From Pseudeuparius sepicola (Eukaryota > Arthropoda > Insecta > Coleoptera > Anthribidae): a stretch of 64,000 nt of DNA. Position 1 is the first letter of the stretch, and every line of letters starts with the position of its first letter. The notes under the pieces are model-generated. The model was not told the origin of the DNA. It ran no database searches and saw only the letters and a list, made by a program, of their open reading frames with translations. Positions 1 to 11,700 of this stretch are shown here, one piece after another. The translations under genes were made by a program, and so were the position numbers. The stretch spans positions 22,468,876 through 22,532,875 of the forward strand of contig OY987305.1 of the NCBI GenBank assembly GCA_963920635.1. Reading direction: 5' to 3'.

Positions 1-49
1 ACACACAGCCATCGTTTTATTATATTTCAGCCGTGGTATGTAATTCCGC

Positions 50-1182
50 CATCCCTCCCAAGTCAGTGTCGCGGACTTCAATTTGTGTCAGGGGTTATGA
101 ATATAAAAAAAAAAAATCTACAGGAGAGACCATTTGATGGCATGGGATACCAAGTAGTGGAATGTATCGAGGGTGATCTGAGGAACATCCCTCTACCTCC
201 CAAGTCAGTCTCTCGGACTTCAATTTTTGTTACGGGGTATGAATAATAAAAAAATCTACAAGAGAGACCTCCAAGTCAGTGTCGTGGACTTCAATTTTTG
301 TCACGGGGTATGAATATAATAAAAAAATACTACAAGAGAGACCTGTTGACGGCCTGGGATACCAAGTAGTGGAATATATCGAGGGTGATCTGAGGAGCAT
401 CCCTCTACCTTCCAAGTCAGTGTCGCGGACTTCAATTTTTGTCACGGGGATGAATATATTAAAAAATTCTACAAGAGAGACCTGTTGACGGCCTGGGATA
501 CTAAGTAGTGGAATATATCTAGGGTGATCTGAGGAGCATCCCTCTACCTTCCAAGTCAGTGTCGCGGACTTCAATTTGTGTCAGGGGTTATGAATATAAT
601 AAAAAAAAATCTACAGGAGAGACCATTCGATGGCCCGGGATACCAAGTAGTGGAATGTATCGAGGGTGATCTGAGGAACATCCCTCTACCTCCCAAGTTA
701 GTCTCTCGGACTTCAATTTTTGTCACGGGGTATGAATATAATAAAAAAATCTACAAGAGAGACCTCCAAGTCAGTGTCGTGGACTTCAATTTTTGTCACG
801 GGGTATGAATATAATAAAAAAATACTACAAGAGAGACCTGTTGACGGCCTGGGATACCAAGTAGTGGAATATATCGAGGGTGATCTGAGGAGCATCCCTC
901 TACCTTCCAAGTCAGTGTCGCGGACTTCAATTTTTGTCACAGGGATGAATATAATAAAAAATTCTACAAGAGAGACCTGTTGACGGCCTGGGATACTAAG
1001 TAGTGGAATATATCGAGGGTGATCTGAGGAGCATCCCTCTACCTTCCAAGTCAGTGTCGCGGACTTCAATTTTTGTCACGGGGTATAAATATAATAAAAA
1101 AATACTACAAGAGAGACCTGTTGACGGCCTGGGATACCAAGTAGTGGAATATATCGAGGGTGATCTGAGGAGCATCCCTCTA
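50..1182. repeat. Higher-order tandem array (~140-bp units, ~493-bp super-unit)
   Basis: Units share the landmark GAGGGTGATCTGAGGA, at about 169, 381, 520, 662, 876, 1015 and 1156. The spacings are 212, 139, 142, 214, 139 and 141 bp, so a three-unit block of ~493 bp is repeated slightly more than twice. The long unit of each block contains an extra ~72-bp internal duplication around TCAGTGTCGTGGACTTC. Several ORFs of 69-135 codons on both strands are by-products of the repetition (reiterated peptide motifs) and are not credible genes. The array stops at AGCATCCCTCTA and abuts a dispersed repeat at 1183. Confidence 0.93.
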
Positions 1183-1183
1183 A

Positions 1184-1327
1184 CATTTGACCAATGCCCA
1201 TTTGGCATTTTTTTCATCATTTTGAATGTACAACTGATCTGTAACACTTGAAAGCAGTAGGTGAAAATTTTATGTTTCGAATTTGGAATCAACAGGTGTT
1301 TTGGGGCACGTTTTGGTAATTTCAGCC
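1184..1327 (+). repeat. Dispersed repeat family A, copy 1 (fragment)
   Basis: Matches the reverse complement of 61330-61455 and the direct sequence at 62757-62830. Shared blocks include TTTGACCAATG, AAATTTTATGTTTCGAAT and GGGGCACGTTTTG. It starts exactly where the tandem array ends. No coding capacity is visible. The family has at least five copies here (1184, 5056, 47165, 61190, 61537). It may be part of a longer transposon whose ends cannot be defined. Confidence 0.7.
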
Positions 1328-2370
1328 TTCGAGACACACGATTCTCCTTAATACTGGAGGCTACCCGCACCCAAGGGAGCTTATCTGCTATAGGGCATCC
1401 CAAGAAAGTGTAGAAAAATTAAAATCCGAAATAAACCCAAAGGACAAAGAGACCCTTCTCCTTCGAGATCCACGATTTTCCGTAAAACGGGAAACTATAT
1501 CTATCCCCAAAAGAGCTAGTGTCAGGAATGGTATTCCCAAAAAATGTCCAGAACACCCTTAGAAAAATAAAAACGGAAGACGCCATTTTAATTATGACCG
1601 TTGGTGGAACGGGCTAGTGGACGCAAAATCGATGACGCTGTCTTCTTTTCGGCGTCGACGCTGGCGCCAAGGCGCTAGCGTCAGTGACGCCAACTTCACC
1701 TAAGTCTGACCACGCAGGTTTGACGTTTGACTAAAAGAGCAGCCATGATCGTATATACAGAAGAAACTCCTTCGAAATACCATGCCACACACGCCGATCG
1801 AGTATCCCGGGTCCTAAACTCAAGGCGAAACCCACGTCAGTTCGGACACGTAAGTATTCCTCGGAAAAATACGTGACTCGGGATTGCAAGCACCGTTTAT
1901 ATCTGAGTGTTTTCGAGAGGCAACAAAGGGGCGAAATAAGGCCGAAAAACCACAATCTCGCAGTCCAAATGGCTAATACCGGAGGCAGAACTGAACATAA
2001 GACTCCTGGCCACGAAGTAGGACACAATTCATGCCAAAACATTGGCCACTGGAAACACAACAAAAATTAAAAAAAAAACACATAACGAATCAAAATACGA
2101 CAAAATAGGGTTCCACAAAGAGGCCCAAACGTCGTTTACCAAGGCAGTGCGGCCCACCCCACTCTACAAGCGAGGGAAAACCAAAACAATACTATTATGC
2201 AAAAATTGTACGAAGAATTTCCAAAAAAGATCAGTTTCTTGCTACCATTGGCCTACTTATTTTTAGGGAGCCTTCAAGCACGATTTAACTAATAAAAGAA
2301 TGAAAATGATCGAAATTTACCTATTTTTAATATTTGGGTTTAAACGTCAATAATTATGAACGTAACATAA
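1328..2370. other. No recognisable gene or repeat
   Basis: Moderate-GC sequence with a GGCGTCGACGCTGGCGCC-like patch near 1650. ORFs of 65-110 codons overlap on both strands near 1731-2070 without any family signature or codon bias that I can see. Nothing is assigned. Confidence 0.4.
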
Positions 2371-3404
2371 TTTTAGACATAACATTATTATGCTAACTAC
2401 GAAGACTAAGTCTGTATGAAACATCTATTTCTATTTTGATAATTTTCTCATTGGATAAGTAGGCATAGCCTACCTAGTCATATAGACGAGAGGTATACTA
2501 GATGAGCCTGCTCTCATACGTGTACATACATTGTCATAAGGACTCCTGCCTGAACTTAAGTCGGCTATAATATTTATATGAATATTAAGCGAAAATGTAA
2601 GGTAACATAAGCTACATCGGCAGAAGCAAATCACAAAAGAGGGGTTTAGTTTTAGCCTGTGCTTCACCTCAACATGTTGGAACCCTCATTGGAACCTCCT
2701 TTTAGGGTATGTGAACCCACCTTTTTGCAGAAAACTAGGACTTGTATCGAAGTGCTTTAAACGACAAAGGAGAATATAGGTAATGCTTTTGCTGCTCGCT
2801 TTCGTTTAAACGGGGGCTTCACCCCTAGGTATTAGGGCTAAAAATAGCAAAGAATCTACAAGAACACATGGAAATTTAAATGTAAAGACACAAAATATCT
2901 AAAGAATATCTTGGGTAAACAAACCTTTCGTATGACAAAATGCAGGGCAGGGACTGCATCGTCAAAGGCAAAAGCCTACTTAAGTTTCTCATGGCTTGGT
3001 TTAAAAGCTTTTCTGGCCTAGCTTTCCCGAAAAAAGAAGGAAATAGAAGACGTCGGGATCATTGTTTACAATCAGGTTAGATACAGTAAAATCAATAACC
3101 CACCGCCATCGTGCAATTACCTGTTCGCCCAAACTGCCAGAAAATTAAAGAAATTCTCGGAAAAGCAAACAAAACAAAACTAACCTATTTTTTTGCCGAT
3201 ACTTCGTCGATTTCTAGGGACTTTACTTTTATTTGATCGGCGCGGCGCGCCAAATTCGAGTCTCTCCCACCAAATCGGAAAATGGCTCAAACGGCGGAAC
3301 GGCTTTTCCGATTCTGGCGCGCTTCAATAGCGATGCGGCACTCATTTTTTGCGGATCCAGGCGAAATTTGGACTTATAATATCGAAACGCCCGCTAGCCG
3401 TGAC
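2371..3404 (+). repeat. Dispersed repeat family C, copy 1
   Basis: Aligns over about 1 kb with 13116-14700. Shared landmarks are GCTAACTA(C/G)GAAGACTAAG at the start, GGACTCCTGCCTGAACT, and the CpG-rich end containing GATCGGCGCGGCGCGCCAAA and CTCAAACGGCGGAACGG. Copy 1 has about 260 bp (around 2636-2895) that copy 2 lacks. No protein domain is visible. The GC-rich 3' part contrasts with the AT-rich surroundings. It could be a non-autonomous transposon or a fragment of an LTR element; class undetermined. Confidence 0.8.
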
Positions 3405-3423
3405 CAATTATTCGTGTGTAATT

Positions 3424-3628
3424 CTATCGCGCAATTGTGCGATTGGGTAATTGCTCGATTGTATTGCGTAGTGGCATGATCGGATTACTTAATTTCTCAA
3501 TTGGATTGGGTAATTGCTCGATTGTATTGCGTAATTGCGTGATCGGATTGCCCAATTGCTCGACTAAATTGCGTAATTGCGCGATTGTATTGCGTAATTG
3601 CATGATCGGATTGCGCAATTGTGTAAGG
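3424..3628. repeat. 21-bp minisatellite, open on both strands
   Basis: About nine to ten imperfect repeats of a 21-bp unit resembling ATTGCGTAATTGCGCGATTG. Because 21 is divisible by three, both strands stay open: the plus strand reads a heptad like LRNCxIG, the minus strand one like QLRNPIx. These ORFs (3437-3682 plus, 3424-3678 minus) have no other protein features and are best read as repeat artefacts. The array begins just after the end of family C copy 1; the second C copy lacks it. Confidence 0.85.
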
Positions 3629-3689
3629 AATCCATTCCTGGTACCCCATAACAATAAAAAATTCTCGAAACCAAACATCTAAAAATCTT

Positions 3690-5055
3690 CCTCATAATAG
3701 TCTTATTCCATGTGGTCAAATTGATATGTTATAGTCTAGCTACCTTAATTATTAATATTTAACCTATAACCCGATGTTATCACAAATGCAGGTATCCAGT
3801 CTTAATATATTATACTTGTATTTTTATGTATTCTTATTTTAAGTAGGTACTCTTATTTTTAATTTTTTAAATAGATTATACACCACGCTATATACCACAA
3901 CGTCTATACCTAACTACCTATATGGCATCAAAGTACTAATATAGGTACGTATTACTACAGTGACTATAGATTATAGAATATTTTCTTATTCGACAAATAA
4001 TCTATTTCATTTCGGAACTTCCATATTAAACAGTAATAACATTAATAGTGGTAGATCAGGGGGTTAATCTGAGATTAAGTTTAAAATGGTTATAAAACCA
4101 ATAAAAAATATTACTAAGAACAAATTATTGTTGACCTTCCTTATTCTAATTGGCAAACCTACCAGTGCAAAAAACTCTTGGATATCAAAATGATATTTGG
4201 AAGGTATCTATAAGTCCCCAAAGAACACATGTACTGTTCATATTTAACCTATAACACGATGGTAATGTGTAAATTCTGGTATCTGGTAGGTATTATTTTT
4301 TTCATATATTTGTATGTATTCGCATTTTTTATGTACTTGTATTTTTATGTATACATATTTTTAACCAATAAATAATTATAATATTTTTGTATGTATTATT
4401 TTTTAATTCAAATCCCCAAACAAACATTTAAATCATAATTCTATTTAATATACAATAAGTTTGCATATTTTACAAAAATTCGTATAGATAACATTTAAAC
4501 TTGACGCTCCGCGTCACAACACTATCTACTTAATTCATTCCGAGCGTGCCAGCCCCCCTATAGCCTTCCATGCACGTGGCCGCAGACCAAAAACGCTCAC
4601 ATCGTTTCATTCCCTGGATATATATTTATGATTTGTCGATATTAGAAGCACGTTTCTCGACCCCTCGCAATCAATGTAAACAAAATATAGAGACATTAAA
4701 CATATATTAACACAAGCTTATCACATGAATTTATTGTATCGTTTTTATTGTAGGTATTGAAACAAAAACTTTGTACCGGGGTGTGTCTGATTTTTGTTCT
4801 AGGTAAACGAGTGTGTACTTTACTGACTTGTTCGTGTTCATATGATTTAGGTTCCTTTCAGTTAGGTACTGCAGGGTTCTTTTCGGCTTCTATGCCCTAA
4901 ATACCATTCCTTTTTCACTGCAGTCATACACTTGGACCGCTATAGCTTGCCCATACTTTGTATAGTGCAACTGGTTATACGTTTTATTTCGTTTATTATT
5001 TATTATTTATTTTGTTTAGAGCGAGAGTTGGTTTGAACCTCCATATTTAATTGGT
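3690..5055. repeat. AT-rich stretch with a weak direct duplication
   Basis: Segments near 3755-3860 and 4240-4385 share TTTAACCTATAAC(A/C)CGATG and a following series of TGTATTTTTATGTAT words, suggesting an old duplication. A CpG-richer patch lies near 4500-4600. No gene is recognised. Confidence 0.4.
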
Positions 5056-5215
5056 TGTTTAACCTCTGGAGTTAACAGGTGCTTTGGGGTACATTTTGCC
5101 GATTTCAATGCAAACGGTTGATTTTATCGCTATAGAACAAGAGTACCATTTTGTTGCAAAAACATGCACTAAAATGATGAACCTGCAAAACCAAAAAGAC
5201 AACAGCAACAAAGCT
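5056..5215 (+). repeat. Dispersed repeat family A, copy 2
   Basis: Contains GTTAACAGGTGCTTTGGGG, CAAACGGTTGATTTTATCG and ATGATGAACCTGCAAAACCA, matching 62780-62930 with scattered substitutions. It is an isolated, diverged fragment without an associated ORF. Confidence 0.7.
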
Positions 5216-5466
5216 ATATGAGTATGAAACCCATTGTGCTACCTCGTCCCTCCGCCTCTGGGCGAGGATAGTAAATTGTTTTTACAAGAAATTATTGCAC
5301 TTCAGCCAAAAAAGAACTGGCTCCAAATTTCATTTAAACTGCCTAATTTCTGTGGAAGTTTTTGCGAACTTTATGTAATAAAATAACACGCCCTACCTGT
5401 CATATTACGCCGAGACAAAAATTTAGAAACACCCTGTATATTTATCACCGTATTGTTAAAGAAAGT

Positions 5467-5691
5467 ACGTTGGTCGTCAAAACTGATTCCTTAAATTTGC
5501 CACATTTAACAAATTATTACCTTTTAAAGATAAATGCAGGGGATTGGATTGGAGCAAAACAACCCCTCATTCTTCCTAAAATATTTTGGTCGTTAAAACT
5601 GATTTTTAAAACTGCCATAGGTACTTAATGAATTATGACTTCTTAAAGATAATGGGAAGGGATTGAAGCAAAACGGCCCCTCATTCTTCCT
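5467..5691. repeat. Two-copy tandem duplication, period ~113 bp
   Basis: Both copies run from TTGGTCGT(C/T)AAAACTGATT to CCCCTCATTCTTCCTA, with the second end 113 bp after the first. The 88-codon ORF at 5362-5628 only crosses the duplication and shows no domain. Confidence 0.7.
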
Positions 5692-5699
5692 ATTCAATT

Positions 5700-6810
5700 A
5701 AAAATAAATAAACTGAGGGTTAGCCGGACCACAGACTTTATCTTAATCTTCTTAAATGCACTCTAACGACTGACGCACAGCACAGGTAGAATCGGGTCCA
5801 TGGCATGTAAACCAAAACAATTAAAGCAAAGAAGTTTGACCCAATTTCGGCAGTCGTATTTTCTGCGCCCACACTGAGCGAAATGCGCTTTATTCTTTGT
5901 AAAAAAATAAATCCTTTAGAATACCATTATATATGATTTGGGACAGCAACTCGTGCCATAACAGGTTTAATAATTATTTATACCGCTTACTAACTTAGTG
6001 TATATCTCTCATAATTTAATCATATTTTGATTCATTTCATTACACAAGCATTATAAAACGAATTATTAGAAATCTAAAACTGTTGCATTGGTATAATAAT
6101 AATTATCCTTTCCGATAGCCTCTATAATCTTGCAAATATTTTGATAATTTTTTGTTTTTTCTTCTATAAAACCAATAACCAAGAAAATATCAGAACAAAG
6201 AACGTTGTTAACCCTTATTTGCCGAATTCTAAAATATTAAGACACGTTTAAGAAACCGGAAAAACGAAAAACGCGCTCGAGCTCTTAAATTCATCAAGAC
6301 ATCGAGATGCGGTTTGCGGCATCAGACTTTTTCGAAAAGCGAGCTTTAGACAGCCCTCCACATTTTGCCTATTACTTAGGGAAATAAGAGAAACCCCCAA
6401 AAGTGTCCAATTTGGGACACCTTGTTCAAGATGGGCGACAATCGATCTTTAAACAAAAAGGATTGAAATTTAGGTATATATTTTTAGTTTACAGAATAAC
6501 GATAAATTATTTTAAAGAGTCGGAGGGGCGTTTTATTTATTACAATTTTTTTTTGTAAAAATTGATCCTCAGTCTCAAAAACTAATTTTATGGATGAAAA
6601 AATTATAAATATTGGCTTGAACTTCTGCGCCTAAGCGTGTAAATGGGTAAACAGTGAAGAAAAAGCTTACATTTGAGAGCTAAATAAAAGACCCGAATGT
6701 AGGAATAGTAAAGAACAGTTTTATTTAACAAAATACACTGGTGACATGAAACCCATCATATAAAATCACGGGGCAAGCTTGGCCATTTGAAACGTGATTA
6801 TAATATTATA
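5700..6810. other. No recognisable feature
   Basis: AT-rich, low ORF content; no terminal repeats, tRNA-like structure or protein homology seen. Confidence 0.4.
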
Positions 6811-7710
6811 TACAGGGCGAGTTTTTTTCGATGCCCACTATGGGGATCTCGGAAACTAGCAGAGCTAGAACAAAGGTAAAATGGGGAAAGAATTGCAGTT
6901 TTTAATGCTCAATCTAATGCCCCTTTTGGATTTTTAAAAAAGTTCATGGCTCCCTAGATATTCTGAAAAGAGTGATTTTTTGCTATTTAATCAGATCACT
7001 GTAGCTCTGTTATTTCTGATTATACAGAAAAACTGTAGAGACAAAAGTTGTATAGATAATTTTGGGCTTAATAAGATAATCTAATCAATTTTTTTTATGT
7101 TGTTTGTGATTTTTGAGATATGACATAAACTTGTGTTTTATTACATTTTGTTACCAGCTAAAACCAAAATATCAGAAAGTTTGAAGTATGTCTAATTATA
7201 AAACAGAACGTAATTATCAAAATATTCCATGGCTGACTATGTGAAAATTTAAAAAAATAAGAAAATTGGCCCTAGCTCCTTTATTTTTTATAATAACTAT
7301 GCTGAGTATTATATCTTCGGGAAGCTCAAAAAATGGCCGATTTTATAAGGCCACAGACAACTGTGATTTACATTTAAAAAACACAAGTTTATGTCATATC
7401 TCAAAAATCACAAACAACAACAACAACAAAAAATTGGATCAGATTGTCTTATTAAGCCCAGAATTATCTACAATTTTTGTCTCTACAGTCTTTCTGTATA
7501 ATCAGAAATAATGGAGCTACAGAGATCTGATGAAATAGCAAAAAATCACTCTCTTCAAAATATCTAGTGAGCCATGAACTTTTTTAAAAATCCAAAAGGT
7601 GGATTAGAATGAGCATTCAAAACTGCAATTCTTTCCCCATTTAACCTTTGTTCTAACTCTGCTAGTTTCCGAGATCCCCATAGTGGGCACCGAAAAAAAC
7701 TCACCCTGTA
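6811..7710. mobile_element. Fold-back element, family B copy 1 (Tc1/mariner-like ends)
   Basis: Long inverted repeat. The left arm starts TACAGGGCGAGTTTTTTTCG and the right arm ends with its near complement CGAAAAAAACTCACCCTGTA. Both ends sit on TA, matching the TA target preference of the Tc1/mariner superfamily. Arms of ~330 bp (to about 7138, from about 7378) enclose a ~240-bp loop. The 81-codon ORF at 7266-7511 lies across loop and arm and has no transposase motif, so the element is non-autonomous. Related arms occur at 28633-32012 and 51046-51465. Confidence 0.85.
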
Positions 7711-8562
7711 CGTTGTCAGAAGTACTTGAAATTAGAAACAATTGAATCACCAAAACTCATGCCAAACCCTCGAAAATGTCCTTGGGTAACCTGAAGGTTT
7801 CAGTAAAAAATAACAGTTTACAATTTACCTACCTACAATTTAAAAAATAGACCAATATTTCAAAATTTAATAAATTTCAATGATCAATCGAAAGCTTAAC
7901 GGTAACGGTCTTACCGATTGAAAATTAATTAACTATGTATCTTCTATGCACAATCAATTAATTACCTACTTCTTAAATATACGCAGTATCTTGGAACTCT
8001 TGCACAGCACAGTTGTCACAGAGCCTACAGGGTGGTCCAATTTGTAGCTGCATAACTTCCAGAACCGATATAAAAAGTGAAAATAAGTAGATTCTTTCAA
8101 ATAAACATGTATCGGAATCCTAACGGTTTTCGTTATACAGGGTTTCAAGTTTCCATTTATTTTTCCTAAAGGACGACAGCTAAGGCAAACATATTTGGTA
8201 CAATTTAGACATACATTAAATGCTGTAAATTAAAAATAATTTAACTTGTCTACTTCTACAAATGTCGGAGAGGCGGGGGTTAACCATTATATTCTAGTAA
8301 AAAAATGGTACGCCACTGGAAAAAAAATCTTTTCTTGCCTTCACTAAGTTTCACAATCAATTATAAGAAAAAAGTATCCTTGACTTACTTTAGAAAAATT
8401 TACCATTTTTGAAAAATTCATTTTTGTGACTTAATTTTTTTTAGCAGAAGAAAATCAAAGTAGGGCTAGGCTTTTGAAATTTTGCACATCATAAAGTTCG
8501 TTAACTATTAACTTATCGAACTTTACGTACAGTAGGACGTTTCAACTTCAAAACTTGCTTGA
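7711..8562. other. AT-rich spacer with a lone TACAGGGTG-type end
   Basis: Contains TACAGGGTGGTCC near 8027, resembling the terminal motif of the fold-backs elsewhere in the window, and TTATACAGGG near 8133; no convincing arms were found. No gene recognised. Confidence 0.35.
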
Positions 8563-8783
8563 GTTTTAAACAGGGGCGTGCGGTGACATTTGAAGTAAGG
8601 GAAGCAATGTTTAAAAACTTACCCATTTGTAATGTAATTCGATTCTTCTATCACTTTTTGCGAATTCGTCAACGACGTCATCATAAAAACGTCGATGCTC
8701 TAACATGTTCTGGAGAAGTATATTCTCAATAAACAACAGCGAAAACTATGAAAGTCATTCATTCATTTTTGTGGTTAAATTTC

Positions 8784-8918
8784 TTAAGGGGGTTTTGCCC
8801 TTGCCCTACCGTTAGTAATTAATTCACACACACTCTTACTTAATTGTCCAAGTTTAACATTTTCAACGACAGCCGAAGTTGACGGTATTTGCATGTCCAT
8901 GTCCGTATTGTCTTCCAT
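8784..8918 (-). pseudogene. Short ORF in the hAT element (possible transposase N-terminus)
   Basis: A minus-strand ATG at 8918 opens a 44-codon ORF starting MEDNTDMDMQIPSTSAVV, acidic and serine/threonine-rich, ending in a stop at 8784. Acidic, low-complexity N-termini are common in hAT transposases, and the ORF lies between hAT terminal repeats, so it may be what is left of the 5' coding end. No BED finger, catalytic or dimerisation motif is present, so the assignment rests on position. Confidence 0.35.
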
Positions 8919-9010
8919 ATCGCCCGAGATACGACGCGCGCGACGCACCAACGCAGATATAAAAACCAACTAAACTACATAAAGAACCTACTGCAACGAT
9001 AGCTTCCACG

Positions 9011-9320
9011 CACACTTTAAGGCTGAATGTACACCACGTGCGTGGTGATTCAACATTTTGACCCATAATCTGTAGCGAGCAACACGCATAATTTTAAATT
9101 TTTGGTCAATACAAATTTTAATCTAAGTAATTACTCACATTTTGAGACAAAAATTATTTAGAAATATTTATCACAATGGCAGTTATTAGGCTTATTGCGC
9201 AAATGCTAATAACGGCCATTGTGATCAATCTTTTTCTCTCTCTACAGATCGAAAAAAGCCATTTTATGGGTCAAAATATTGAATCACCACGCACGTGCTG
9301 TACATTGAGCCTTAAACACG
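9011..9320. repeat. Nested inverted repeats inside the hAT element
   Basis: An outer inverted pair of ~56 bp (9011-9066 and ~9265-9320, core CACCACGTGCGTGGTGATTC) encloses a second palindrome at 9170-9225 (ATCACAATGGC versus GCCATTGTGAT). This may be a second, smaller transposon inserted into the hAT element or a structured internal region. The ORF at 9176-9499 runs through it and is not credible. Confidence 0.65.
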
Positions 9321-9550
9321 CGTTCTCATTCGCGTCAACCAGTGCGGTGGAGGTGGAAAGTTCAATAACCTCTCGACTCTCGAACGCTACAGAAAAGCTA
9401 GCGGCCGGCGTAGCTTACATTGTGCTGTGGCTCGGTAGGATGGGCGGATGGGCGCAGTCGGAGAATTACATTTTGTCATTTTACATTGTTTTGGTTTAGG
9501 GGAAGCACTGCTTCCCTTGCTTCCATGGACTGCACGCCCCTGGTTTTAAA

Positions 9551-11351
9551 ATATGTAGGTACCTAACTTTAGATGTCAAAATTAGGAAAATGAAATTGTA
9601 TTGCCAGAAGCACAGACTAACGAGTAATACAGACAATTCCTTAGCGACATCTGTCAAAAGGAGACTCCCTTTTCAGCGAAATATCTTCTAAAGACATTAA
9701 TAATGTGCATTTTATTTGATTTTACGTTAATCTACATGGCAAAGAGATTGCATTAGAACCAAATTTATGTATAAAATACTGTCCGTCTTTTGTCTTTCGG
9801 TAAACTGAAATGGAGACTCGCTTATTTTTGTCACATGTCCGTAAGGAGGCTTCTGTTGCAAAGCTATTTATTATGTGCCAGAAGCAATCAAATAAACAAA
9901 CATATAGGTACACTTTGTTTTCAGCCTTACAAATCAGGGGTGGCATTCTAACGTAAACTTGCGACGTGCAGCCAGAGTAAAAAATATTCTCCAAACGAGT
10001 AGTACTTCCACAATTTCCACGTTTCGATCCGCCCACGCCCATGCTGAATGGGCGCGTTTGCGTTCTTCGGTCCGCTTGACGGTTCGCACCATAGAAAAAA
10101 AGAAAAATACCTACTGCGACACAACTGGTTCAGAGACTAAACTGTTTTGCAACCTACCTTTTTTCAGATGGTATAGCGATCAAATATTTACAGTTAATCT
10201 CCAAGTAATTGCCTTCTTTCGATTTGTTCTAATCCCTTTAATAGAAATCGTATAGGTAATTTTATATTTTTTCTCGTATCTTGTCGGTCATTTTGAAAAT
10301 TTACCGCAGGGAAATTTTCAATTTTTCATCAAAATCTGGACACCCAGTCAGAAAAAATAACATACGTACATAACAAAACCTTTCCATGACAGAGTTGGGC
10401 CATACGAGTCCGTGCACCGCATGGGTATTATTTGTTGTGTTATTTCACAGTTCAAAGTAATAAATAGTGTAATTTAAAAACCTGATATTTCTGCGTTACA
10501 CTCAAATATATTTCCAGTAATTTCCTTCACCTAAGCAGATATCGTAACTGCCTCGTAAATATTTTGCTATAAAATACTGCGAACGGATTCGAGATATTAG
10601 ATAAAGGTTGACACAGAAATCTCCTGCGGCGTCCACCTTTTCATTATTATAGGACGAAACTTGTACAGTAATGTACAGCGATCAATACGTATCAATGGCA
10701 TCATTAAAATTCTAAATAAAATTTAATAAACTTATATCACAAAAATAGAAAATGGAGCAATCTGAACCCTCACAGAATAATTTTTTGCCCCTTTGGAAGA
10801 TAATTATTATTTTATCACTCCCAACTATAAAAGCCACAGGTGAAAATCTGGGAGGGCTTTTGCCAGCAAGAAAGTTAAGCCTGTGCTAAGAGCAATCAGA
10901 ATGTATAAAATAGTGGGGAGTACCTCAACAAGTACCAACCTTGGAGTGCCACCAACTTGCAACCACGCTGAAACCGAGGCAGGCTTATAAACGCCTACGC
11001 TCCATACTCCATTTATTAATAGAATGCTTTTTCCCATACGAACCAAATTTCAAGCTCCTAAATTGATCAAAATAACAAATTGACAGGTTTAATTCCTCTA
11101 CTTTAAAATTAAATTGTAAAAAACAAATTGAAAACTTTTGAGAAATAAAATTACCGCCCAAATATACATTGTGACCAACTTCAAACCGGAACACTGGCAT
11201 ACAATTTGCATTTTATCATCCGATTTTGCTCTAGTTCTTTTTAACGATAGGGCATCAAAAACTGCACTTTAGGGCAAAACGTCACATTTTATTTTAAAAA
11301 ACCAAGGCCTACTGCGACATATTTTTTGGGTAAAAATTTGACAAATCATAT
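9551..11351. other. No recognisable feature
   Basis: Mixed AT-rich sequence with a moderate-GC patch near 9950-10080. Short ORFs overlap on both strands without signatures. No repeats shared with the rest of the window were noticed. Confidence 0.4.
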
Positions 11352-11700
11352 TATACTAAAATCTCTCTTTAACTAGACACCAGAAATGGCATTTTTTAAA
11401 TTTAGTTAACAAAAGTTGACATCATTTAGACCGGGGGCACATTAAGCTACTTTGTATATTTAAACTTGATTTTCTGCGCCACATTTAAATCAAAATGAAA
11501 GAGAATTCTTTGTTATGATGACCACTTATACAGAAAATGTAAATGATACTGATATTAAAACAAAATAATGCCAATATCCTAACCAAACATAAAATTTTCT
11601 GAGTACGGCTCTGTCGTCACCTGCCATTCTACGGGGCTTCAGAAATTCTAGGGATATGCAACATAAATCTACTGTCTAGTTAAAGAGAGATTTTAGTATA
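11352..11700. mobile_element. MITE with perfect 28-bp terminal inverted repeats
   Basis: Left end 11352-11379 (TATACTAAAATCTCTCTTTA...) is the exact reverse complement of 11673-11700. The 349-bp body has no ORF of note. Perfect ends suggest a fairly recent insertion. The superfamily is uncertain; a TA at each end would fit Tc1/mariner. Confidence 0.85.

Larger units (their letters stand above)
8563..9550 (-). mobile_element. hAT-type insertion, internally deleted, exact 8-bp TSD
   Basis: The element at 8571-9542 begins CAGGGGCGTGCGGTGACAT and ends GCACGCCCCTG, giving an 11-bp perfect terminal inverted repeat. It is flanked by an exact 8-bp duplication GTTTTAAA (8563-8570 and 9543-9550). CAGGGGCG ends and 8-bp duplications are hallmarks of the hAT superfamily. 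At 972 bp it is too short for a transposase gene. A minus-strand ORF fragment lies at 8784-8918, and a nested palindromic region at 9011-9320. Confidence 0.93.

Noticed and set aside
230..1403. Several ORFs of 69-135 codons at 230-1403 on both strands
   Set aside because: They are translations of the tandem array on both strands; the repeated peptides follow the DNA repeat.
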